The notes under the pieces are model-generated. The model worked only from the letters and a program-made list of their open reading frames with translations, was not told the DNA's origin and ran no database searches. From Cladocopium goreaui (taxonomy: Eukaryota; Sar; Dinophyceae; Suessiales; Symbiodiniaceae), in NCBI GenBank assembly GCA_947184155.2, contig CAMXCT020002658.1, positions 27,004 to 91,003 of the forward strand: 64,000 bases of DNA, read 5' to 3'. Each line of letters starts with the position of its first letter. Positions within the stretch are counted from its first letter, which is position 1. A program made the translations under genes and the position numbers. Shown piece after piece: positions 12,801 through 24,800 of this stretch.

Positions 12801-15800
12801 AAGCCCTCGGTGGGGGTGGAATTCGAGGTGGTAAATACCCTCTGGTAATTTAACATAGCAATGGAACATGGCCATAGAAATAGTGGATTTTCCCATGAAA
12901 AATGCTGATTTTCCATAGCTTTTTGTATGTTCACCAGAGGGTACCCCTGCTTCCATAGTAAGTTAACCAATGCTGGGGTTATCCCGTAGCAGCTTTGGGT
13001 ACATCTGGCGGCTCGATCCCCGGTCGATTTCTTGCTGGTTGAGTCCCAGCCAATTTCGTAAACGTGCGTGGTTGTATGGTTGTTGTCATTAGGTTTTGGA
13101 TATATGATATAAACATATATATAATTATATATATAAACATAATTTTAGTGAAGCGTATTTTGAAACAGCCTTACTGGGTCATTGTAGCAAAACAAAACAT
13201 CATACTACTCCTGTTTTCCATACTTATCGATACTGTAGCCACCATTGTCGATGAATTTCGGCAAATGCCGAAGGGTACTAGCCAACTTTCCCACAGGCCA
13301 TATATTTCCATTTTGCAGATCATCTTAAGTCCCATTTATTCCCTTTTTTTCCCGAACTTTTACCAATTTTCCCCATATGTAGGTTTCCTAAATAGGGGTA
13401 CCCCCAAATCATCCACTTTAATAGGATTCTCCATTTAATAAACCATCCAGGTGTTGAAGTAATTACACCTATGTTAGGCACTTCCCATATTTTTAGCCCT
13501 TGATGTTTGGCAGGTATCCAAGATAGAGTAAGTTTTGTTTTTGCTATAGATATAATGTATGTATGTATATATATACATATACACATCAATGCACACCCCC
13601 AGGAAGGAACCACCCAGAAAGGTAAATTGCATCATGAGTAGATTTGCTGGAGTTGGTTTCATGGAATGATCTGCAGTTTTGTTTACAAACCAAGAAACAT
13701 CACCGGAGGGGCCTGTGGGGGGCTTCCAGCAAGACTAGCCCTGCCCTGACTTCCGAATCCAGGTTGACCAAGAGCCTTTGGCAGTGCGAAGGGCTTCTCA
13801 GGACGTGGTCGATGATCGGGGTTACCCTCTGGTAATTTAACATAGCTATTGAAAATGGCCATTTATAGTGGATTTACCCATTAAGAATGGTGATTTTCCA
13901 TAGCTATGTTAGTTTACAAGAGGTTATCCCCCCCATCGTGGGGATTGCGCCATCAAAGGGTGAAGCCATTGTGGGTTTTCGTGGCTTCATGGCGCCACTT
14001 CTGAGGTGATCCACCTTGGATTTTCCAGCGGCTGCCATGTGGCTGATTTTTCAGAGGCTATTCTCAATGGATTGGTTCAAGGGAAAATTCCTGCAAAGCC
14101 CCATGATCTGAAAATGGGAAAATACCTATGGTTTCCGGTTAAGATTTTCCCTTCAACCAATCCATTGATATTCCGGAAAGTTATCTCCTGCCTTTTTTCA
14201 CGAGCCGAGGGTTTGAAACAACAGAGTTACCCTCTGGTAATTTAACATAGCTATTGAAAATTGTGATTTATAGTGGATGTACCCATTGAAAATGGTGATT
14301 TTCCATAGTTATGTTAGTTTACCAGAGGGTAGTTTCAATGCCATCCTCTGGTGCAATTCCTGGCGAAAGATGAGGTGATTTTCCAAAACAGATCTAGTCT
14401 TCCAACCCCTATCTGCCAGGGTCTATGTTTATTTACCAGATGGTCTCTTCCAGGTTTTTTTCTCGGCGGCGCCATGCCTCACGGAGCCAAGTTCTTGGGA
14501 TCATTGCAGCTCTTGGGAGTCTCCGAGACCATGATCAGCAATCACTTTGGAGTGGTTGAAGCCCCAAAGCTTGAACATTGTAGTATATTGTAGTGATCCT
14601 ACACCCAACGTCTGAATCAATCTGAATCTGAAAAATCATAAGATAGGTCAAAACTCAACAAAACTCAACAAAACTCAACAAAACTCTTGAGACCTCTTGA
14701 GACCTCTTGAGACCTCTTGAGACAATCAGGTTGTCTAAATTCTTAAAGCACTCACTTCGGTACCCAGTGACTTGACCCGCGACCTGCAAGCCGCCCTTGC
14801 CGCCCTTGCCGCGGGCCTGCCGGCCTGAAGGTGTTGGACCTTAGGAAGGTGCATTGAAGGGCATTGGCATTGATATTTTATGGATTTTATATGATTTTAT
14901 TACTTTTTGAAGAATGAATGCCAATGCCAAATCACACCAAACTTCACTATCAAACCATCCGCAGGGCAGAAGATACTGCCTCTATGACAACAACGCGATT
15001 TCCAATGAGTCTGCCATAGAAGCGCTTGAAGTGAGAGCAACATGCGTCAGAGAGAGCATTTGCAGCAAGCTTCTCTTGGCTAGAACTCCATACGTTGACA
15101 ACCGTGCATACATTCTTTGTTTGGTGGTTTCAAAATTTTGTTGTTTTTTTTTAATTTGCAACCATTATTCAGAATGATTCTAACTGGCTACTCCGTTTCT
15201 GATTAGTTCAAACCACTAGCCAATTCTGAAAGCTACACCGTGCGGCTCGGGTCGTACGGGTCGTCGCCATGGGAGACTATACCGCAGCGAATCTACTCTC
15301 CTCGCGCTTCGGAACAGGCTGTGAAGTAGCAAAAAACAGGAGAAAACTCTGCAGACTCATCAGCTTACACTGGGTCTATATCTACTTTATCTATATATGC
15401 AGACAACAGACATATGTATAAATATATAAATATTATGTATTATGTATGTATATGTATGTATATATATATGAATGATATACATACATATATATATAGATAT
15501 ACGGTATACACGCAGGGCCCTGGGCTCTTAATAAAGGCTTACAGTGCATCCCCCTGTCTGTCCGATCCAACAATTTCTGGAAGTGCATCCCAGTAGCTAT
15601 GGTTAACAACATTTAACAAGCCATATGCAATCTATTTAGCTAGGATATTCCTATGCTGATGATTCATTTAACATTATTTCACGGAAAAAACGCAGTTAAC
15701 AACCCTAGCTATGTTTATAATGTTTGGTATCCCATGGATATAGCTAGGGTATACAGTATTGGTTACCACTTGCAAACATACCAGAAGCCCCTGAACAGGT

Positions 15801-18800
15801 GATACGACCGGCACCGACTTTGAAGGTCTCCCGGACCTGAGGCAGGTGAGAGACCTCACCGTGTAACTTTCCCATGATGTTTCCACGATATTCTCATTAC
15901 ATTCCAAAAAAAAAGTTTCCCCATGAGTTTCCCATACAAAAAGTCATGTTTATCTCATCATATTCCAGCATATTCTTTATATTTATATTATACATACATA
16001 CTGGTTGGTGGTTTCAAACATTTTTTATTTTCCATAATATATGGGATAATCCTTCCCATTGACTAATATTTGTCAAGATGGTTAAAACCACCAACCAGCA
16101 TACCTTTTTAAAGGACAAAACACAGTTGACCAAGTCTTGAACCAGTTGACTTCTCCAGGCCGAGCTATGACAGTTTCTTTTCTGCGGTGACGTGGATGGA
16201 TTGGATCAATCGGGATTGAGGGACGGTTGGGCCAAGTTACGAGGCATTTCAACGTTTTTTTTTTGACATGGCTTACCCTCTGGTAATTTAACGTAGCTAT
16301 TGAAAACGACCATTTATAGTTGATTTACCCATTAGTAATGGTGATTTTCAATAGCTATGTTAAATTACCAGAGGGTAAGATTTGGGAAAGGATGGCATTG
16401 CCATGGGGGTGTTGAAATTCAGCTATTGAAAATGGAAGTTCTTCATGGGTGAATAATTGGTCGCTTGTTTTGATGGGGGAGAAACAACTAGACCCGTTGC
16501 TGCTGGAAAGCGCACCATTTGGCCTGCAGGATGAGGCCACGAAATCATCATGGATTCGACTGGTGTTTCTTCCCAGGTTTATGAGTCGAATCATTGGGCA
16601 CAGCGCCAAATCATTTCCCTAAAGGGTCGAAAAAAAATTAAAGAACCAAAAAAGTAGATCAGCAAAGGTAGATCCAGCCCCGATCCACTGGCTTTGAGAT
16701 CCTCCGTGAACTCATGACCCCAGGTTGTGGCTATCGGCCATCTCCCAGCATGGACGAAGGTAAATAAGTGGAAAGGTTGAGGTTTCCTAAGTCATGGGGG
16801 TACCCCTAAATCATCCATTTTAGATTGGGGTTTTCCATTATAAAACATTCACTTTGAGGATCCCCCATTTATGGAAACCACCAAATGTATGCGGGCAATT
16901 TTACGTAATCCTTCCCCGATTCAAATCGTGTTCTTTGCTTAGAATAAAACAACCAAAGGGTGAAAGCGCTGATGTAAAGGCCTGGCGAACTACTGGGTTT
17001 CATTTCCGCTTGACAAGCCTTGGGTACCCAGGCAACATCCAATGAGGAGCTGAAGATGTTTTTTTTTTTAAATATTCCCACAGGGAAATCCACTACGATT
17101 GGGGAATCTATGGAGAATCAGTTGTTTTCTTTTGATTCTTTGCGCACATCCAAATATTTTCATCTTATCCATTCTTATCCCATTCATATTCTTTGATTGA
17201 TTTTGATTGGATGAATGTCTGATTGGTGGTTTGGAACATTTTTGTTTTTCCATATATTGGGAATGTCATCATCCCAACTGACGAACTCATATTTTTCAGA
17301 GGGGTAGGTATACCACCAACCAGATGTGATCTTCATGTTTTCCAAGCGGTGAATCGTAGCTATGGAAAGGCATGTGGAAATACGGGTCAATAAAAATGAA
17401 TGTCTTACCGGTATTTACCTACGTATTAATTTACCGTAATATAATCAATGGTGTTTTTTTTCATAGATAAAAACACTGTTAATCACTATTAATCACTATT
17501 AATCATTATTAATCATTGATAATCATTATTTCAATGGTCATTTCAGGATCCTAAATTGGAGGTACTGTACCATATAAGGCCATATTTTGTGGAGATATTC
17601 ACTTACATAGGCCTTACATAGGCCTTATATATGCTAGGTACCTCCAATCTAGGATCCTGAAATGGCCTTTGATTATTAATCATCACTAATCACTACTACA
17701 TTACCAAAAGGTTACCTCAATCTTTGGCCCCAGCCCTCTGGTGCCCCAAGGATTCGGATGCACAGCGAGGTGGCTCGGGGCCCTGATGGGCCCATTTTCC
17801 CGGGAAATGGGTCGAAATCAACAGCCAAAAGGTGCTTTTCATGGGATTTTCATGGGATTTTCATGGGATTTTCATGGGATTTTCATGGGATTTTCATGGG
17901 ATTTCACTATGAAAAGTGGTGATTTAATGGGATCTAATGGGATTTAATGAGATCTAATGTGGTTAAAACATGTTAAAACCATGTCATAAACCACCCATGA
18001 CTGGGAATGGTAAACATACCACCTATAAAAATGGTGATGAATGGGGGATGGCTTATTATTGTTTTAACCACATTATGGAAAAGCAGAAAAATAAGACAGC
18101 TACAATGTTACAATAACTCTAGCAAAATCCATGTTGAAGAATGAACAATCAAGAACCATGGAATCGTTTACGCGAGAAATTGTGACTATTCAGACATGGA
18201 GTTATCAAACAAAAGTGTGCAGGCATTTAAACACAACATGTTTTTCTTTAGCAACGTCAATGTATTCCAAGCTTCTGACCCAGCCAGATTGAAAAATAAA
18301 CTGCAATTCAGACTTCAGGTAATTTTGGGATTGCTGGAATCTGGTCAAATCATTCCTGGATTGGGAACCGTAAACCTTCATCCAGGTCAGGATCTCTATC
18401 AAGCATCCTGATCTGGATGGCTTCTCTCTGAGCAACTTTTTTGAAAATCAATGAACTTTGTTCTCCTCAAAATTTGCATTCTTCTATCACTTTTTCTTGA
18501 ACCCCACATGTCTATATGCTTCTACAGAACTATACTTCTGCATTTTGTTCCGAGGTGTGGTTTTAGGATACACCCAATATGCAAAGCCATATGTAATCAT
18601 ATGTATATATATAATTATATATATATATACAACTCATATATACAAGTTATATATATGTATTTATACATAAAGTCACATATATACATATTATAGATTGTGT
18701 ATATATATACACATACACACATTATTGTACTTCCCAATTGCAAGCTCGGTTTCTTTCTCCCAGGCGGACGCCAAAAGGCCGTCCAGTTGAATGGTGCCAT

Positions 18801-21800
18801 GACAGCCCTGGAGGTTCCAAAAAAATGGCAGTTCAGGTGATGAAGAGATAGACATATAGGGATGGGTCAAAACCTACAATGTGAGGCCCCCAAGATATAA
18901 GTTGGTTTAGATTCGCCCCAGTAACTTTAGTTATAAATACCATAAACCATAGTTATTGGAGTTATAAACCAACTTAGCTATCTTGGGTGCCTCACATTGT
19001 ATAAAATTATCCTATTAAATGATAGATTAAATACTATCTTTGGGGAATTGGATGGGTGAAAACATGTCAAAACCTATTCTTATTGCCAATATATTCTATA
19101 CTATATTTGGGGAATTACACATCCAGCTATGCCAGCTATGACTTTGCGTACGGAATCCGGGCGCCAGGGTTCTGACTCATAAACATATGATTCAAGTACT
19201 CAAGTCTATGTCAAATAAATATTAGATACCTTATACGTCTTATATCTGAAGAAAGGATGAAGCAAATCAGCCTTTAAGATGCATTACCCTCTGGTAATTT
19301 AACGTAACTATGGAAAATCACCATTTTTAATGGGAAAATCCACTATAAATGGTCATTTTCAATAGCTATGTTAAATTACCAGAGGGTAAGCTTTAAGACA
19401 CGATTAAACACCAAAGCCTGGGGCGTTTCTTGCTGGAAGCGGTGGAGATTTCACCAAATGACGCAACGTTCAGCGGTTTGAAACACCAGGTCCAAATGGT
19501 GCGATTCGTTGACGAACTCGCGATTCGTTGGGGTTGTTTTAAACAACTCCAATATTTATGGTTTATGATCTTTGTGTATCTTTGTAACTATAGTATTCAT
19601 AAACCAACTATAGATCTTTGTAACCACTTTGTATGGTAACTAGTAATTATTCATGGGGTGAAATTTCAACACCTTGGCCCCATCTCTGCACCCCAAAAAC
19701 CTGCCTACGGGTGGATCCCCAGAGAGGTCTTGCAAGAGGTGCCACTTGAGGCCCTGGGCGCGGCGGGGTCACAGGGGTCGCAACGGCGACCTATGGGTTT
19801 TTCCATGGACAATCTGTAGGACACCCGGACACTCCACTAGGATCGACGGGACTTCCTGGAGTTGGGGGAACGTGAAGAAAAACACGATGTGAACGTTGGT
19901 ATTATACTGTCATCCACCAAAAATCGACAGAACGCCCAACAATTTCAAGATTCTGATGATTTTCCTTGATTTGTCGATTGAGGGCGGTCGAATTTTATCC
20001 TCAGTCGACTCCCAGACGATATTATATTTGGGTCAGCAAAAGATCTAGTCCCAACAGCCCAGATGTATAATTCCTCTGAGCAAATATGCGGGTGTTTTCA
20101 TTTTTTTTTGAGCCATGCCTTTCTCAATGGCAATGGGTCTGAAAATGGGTATTTTGACACAACTTATGGCCCTTTAGCGAGGATGGGAATGGCGGCAAGT
20201 CTTTGAACCGCGTTTCTTTCCGGTAAATGAGTTGCTAGAATGCTAGCAGTTATCCAGCATGTAGCCGTTAGAGGGAGGGACGTATGGGTACATACCCAGA
20301 TGCTCCATGGTGCTGTAATATTTACCTACATTATCCTACAGGATGGGGCCCCCAAGATAGCTATGTTGGTTTATAAGTGGTTTAACACTGGTTTATGGTA
20401 GATATAACTATAGTTAATGGAGGTTATATTGGTTTATAAACCAACTTATAACTGGGGGGCCCCATCCTGTACATTTACCCCAAATTTTATTGCCCAGTAT
20501 TGTAGGTTTTTATCAGCACCATGGGTTGCGGGATACTGGTGATCCCCTCAGCACAACGTTTCAGGAGGCGTTGCACACCGACGTGAGGAGCTCCGTGTGG
20601 AAGGGGTTTATGATAGACTCACGGAGTCGATTTTCCATTTCTCTAAAGCTGTTGGGTACCCTCTGGTAATTTAACATAGCTATTGAAAATGGCCATTTAT
20701 AGTGAGTTTTCCCATTAAAAATGGTGGTTTTCTATAGTTATGTTAGTTTACCAGAGGGTACCCCATTCCACTAGTGATTTTCATCCTTTTCCCCCTGGGC
20801 TATATGTTCAAAACCGTATGCTTGTGAGGCGAAGCCGTTTTCGAGGTAGAATGGCAGGGTAGAATCTTGGTGCTTCATCAAAGTAGGGGATGTTATGAAA
20901 TTTCAATCACCCATGGACTCGGCACTTGGTTTCATCAAGAATAAGCATTACCCTACTGGCTGCAGTTTATCGGCGTCCAATGGACCCCCTCAAAATGGAT
21001 GCCTTGATTCTAAAACAGACCAAGTTGGGGGTTGATTGGCACTCAATTTTCCATGGTAAGATTTTGTTTCTGGGGGAAAAGCGTCAGGAGTTCCGCACGT
21101 CGTTCTCCCAAGGCAAGTGATTTTTTTGGATCCGCTCGAGTTCTAGGGAGATGCAGTTCGTGGCAGGATGGTGCAGCAAAATCAGGTTCTACTGTATAGC
21201 AACCCCCGGTCATATAGATAGAAGAGTTGAAAACCAGGAAAAAAAACAGGAAATATGATGAAATAGAAGGCAGAGATCGGCGAAGTACCATCCTGGAAAC
21301 ACAGATATCGGCATCTTTTTGTGGTCCCTACTTGGAGGACATCAAACGAAAAAGTAATTGGTTGATGATAAGTGGTTGATAACCCTGATGATTGTAAGTC
21401 CCCTCAACAAGGTTATCACCATCACATATACAGGATGGGGCCCCATAGTTAGTTAGCTAAGTTGGTTTATAACTATAAAAACAATAGTGTATGATACTTA
21501 TAACTATATTTAGATGGGTTATAAACCAACTTATAACTAGGGGGCCCCATCCTGTAAGTTATAAGTGGGTAAACTCAGTTACTATCCAGTTACGATGCGA
21601 TGATCCTCCACAAATAGGCCACTTTTTTGAGTCGATGCAATACTAAACCAGGGCTTCGTTTGGGGGTGTCGTTTGGGGATTACAGAAACAAACATCACAA
21701 TCATTTCCCAGAACTTGACCCGCAGGAAACAGTAAGGGAAAATCTCCAGATTTTTTGTTTTTTTCGCAAAAAAAAACTCATTGGAACACCACCATTGACA

Positions 21801-24800
21801 CTTGTGAAACTTTGTTTTTTCGGTGTGCCAGGATGCTGTTTCCCACCAAGTGGCCAATCCCAAGAAGCCCGTATTTTTCCAGGACCCCTTTTTGGTCACC
21901 CATTGTTTTGAATGGCAGCCCCACGAGTTGGTACACCACACCTCTGCTGCCAGGTAGCGCTGGAATGGGAAGAGCTTCCAGCGGGGCAGGCCTGGTTTTG
22001 GCTCAGGAGGTAAGATTGGGGCGGGGCCTATCTGACCCGCACGCTGGTGTAGCATTTTTCCAAGGGATAATTAAACTATTTGAAATAAGATAGATAATTG
22101 AAAAAGATAGTAGGCACATTCCTTTCATTATTTCAATTATTTTATTTATTTTGCGATTTCCCAAGGAATAATTGAAATAATTAAACTAATTAGTAGGAAA
22201 CGTCCTCTTAATTGTTTTGATTATTCTAATTCACCTGTGTTTGGTGCATCCCAGGATTTCAAAACAATTATTTTTTAAACAATCTTTTAATTGTTTTAAT
22301 CATTTTAAAGTTATTTTAACATTTATTTCGGATTTAGTGGAGGTGCTGCTGGGCAATGGGGCCAATAGTTTTTTTTTTTTAAGAACGCGGTTGATGAGTC
22401 ATATGCATTACTGCTTGCAATTGGCGGCAGCGACGCGTATGGAGGCTCCTCCAATCCACCTCCTGTTCTGCGGAAAGACCCTGCGACCTGGCTACGCGCC
22501 ACAATAGAGCAGCTGCATTAGGCAAAAGGCGAAGCCAAGGGTCCAAGCCGAAGAAGTCTCACGCAGAATTGCTAGCAGCGGGTTTCTCTGTGGAGCAAGC
22601 CGCGTACTACAGTCAGTCGTACGAGAAGGCTAAGCAGCGGCAGCAGTGGCTACATGCATGGGATGCAGCTCGCCCGTGCCTGTTTACAAGTTCCTGAGTT
22701 GGCAGCAGTGGGGGCCATTCTTGCGCAGCCTTCGCCAAACTTAGTGCAAGTAAGCCAGTGTCTGCGCAGCACGCTGGCTAGTTGTTCTGCCATGCTTGAG
22801 AGTCACATGATGTCTCCTGCTGAAATCAAGGAAGATTGGGCTCTGAAAGCACAAAGGGCATCGCATGCAGGGACGTGGGCCCATCCCCAGTGGAGGTGTC
22901 TACTAAACGGTGGGGCTATCGATGGGAATTGTGCTGAGATTGATCTGCTAGCTACCTTCTTGTGCCGCGCGCAGCCGCTGCTTGCCTTTCGCACAGAGTG
23001 GTGCATCTGGGCCACAGAAGAAAAGCTGGCAGGTCGCATCGATTTCGCAGCGACTGACGAGAAGGGGCAGCTTGTGTGCCTTGGTGTAAAGGGTACAGTC
23101 ATGCAAAATGTGAAAGGTATCAAGTAATGAGTTAACGCCGCCAGCAGCATCTGCTTTATTTGTCTGAGGCTTGTCGATTGCAAACGTACAAATACGAAAA
23201 TCCTTGGCACGCCTTGGCGGAGCCATTGGAGCACCTGCCAGAGGCGCAGGGTGTCAAGTACCACTTGCAGCTCAACATCTACCGCTTTATCTTGGACAAG
23301 TACTATGGGCACATAGTCTCTTCCATGCTTGTTGTATGTCTCCATCCTGAGCTGCAAGATGGACATTGGGCCGATGTTGTACCTGCGATGCCTGCTGAAA
23401 TCTGTGCAATCATGCAGGTACGTCGTGATGAGGTTAGAAGACAGTGCTTCTGGCTTCACCCTGTCCATTGCTCAGAGTCATGCTACCGCATCAGATGTTT
23501 GCCACCACTTGGAAGATGAAAGTGGCTTCTGGAGCGTGCCGGGTCCAGAAAAATTGGCTTGCTTTTGTCACCGACATATCATGTTCCAGCTGTTCGTTCG
23601 ACTGGCTATTTTGGGGGTGAAAACAGTAGAGAGATGTTCTGGGATGTGTGCGGCGGAGGTATGTTCGATGAAGACCGTTGCTACGAAGCATCTACGTATC
23701 ACTGATGTGACAGCTTGATGCTATATGAAATGTGTCCTTAACAAACTGAAAAGGGGAACAAGATTAGACTTCCAACCTTTTCTGGCGCTATAATCTCTCT
23801 CATTTGGCAATTGTCTTGGTCATGTTTGTGCTAAGGACCTGATGTACAACAAGAAGAAGGCGATGAAGCGGCGGAAGATGTCGCGAAGTCTCAGCCGTTA
23901 GTTCTGGCAGCAGCAGCATCTTCATCACGCGCTGCAGTTCAGAGTCAGCAACGCAGCACAGCAGCCAAATCACGGGATGCATGCCTCCGCTTTGAGGGTG
24001 ATGCTCCAGGTCGCCGTGGAAGACATATCCCTATGGAAGCAGATGAGGAGCGGAGCCGCAGGACGCAGTGCAACCTTACAAGTGCAGATTGCATTTTTTT
24101 CCTTCATTGTTTATAGAGAACATATTGCATAAATTGGTCCCTGTTTAGAATGCACATGCCCAAAAGAACTATTGCATATGTTGAGGGAAACTCCTGTAGA
24201 GATGTCTATACATTTTTAAAGCAACGCTGCACTCTTTGGAAAGGCATTTGCACTTGTTTGTTTTGTTGTCTGTATTTATTATTCATGGTTGTTTTGGCTG
24301 AAACTATGTATCTATGTAGGACATTAGGAGAGCTGTTGAGAATGCACAGTGGTTGCTTTTGTTACAGAAACAGCACGGTTTGGTTTTGGAAAGAACAGGG
24401 TTTGGTACTTTTGCAGACATGAAATATCAAAAATGCCAAAAAACTGGCGCTCACAACACCCCCCCTCTTTTTTTTTGTGTGATGATCAAAACTTATGAAA
24501 CAGCGCACTCCCACAGCCTGCCACTCTCATTGCCTACCCATTATTGTCAGTTATAAACCACTATTAACATCCATTATCCAAATATTAAACATAAACTTAT
24601 GCCATATAAATTTTAGAAGCTGGTGAACATCTATTAACCATATACTAACCATATATTAACCATATACTAACCATATACTAACCATATATTAACCATATAT
24701 TAACCATATATATATACCATATATTAACCATATATTAACCATATATTAACCATATATTAACCATATATTAACCATATATTCAATATATTAACCATATATT

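Noticed and set aside
21990..22009. TTTTGGCTCAGG, resembling the end of the dinoflagellate spliced leader (TTTTGGCTCAAG)
   Set aside because: The rest of the leader is absent and the sequence is within a well-bounded exon; taken as chance.
22654..23127. The 157-codon frame as an intact nuclease gene
   Set aside because: The conserved downstream strand and helix are in other frames, so it is only a fragment.
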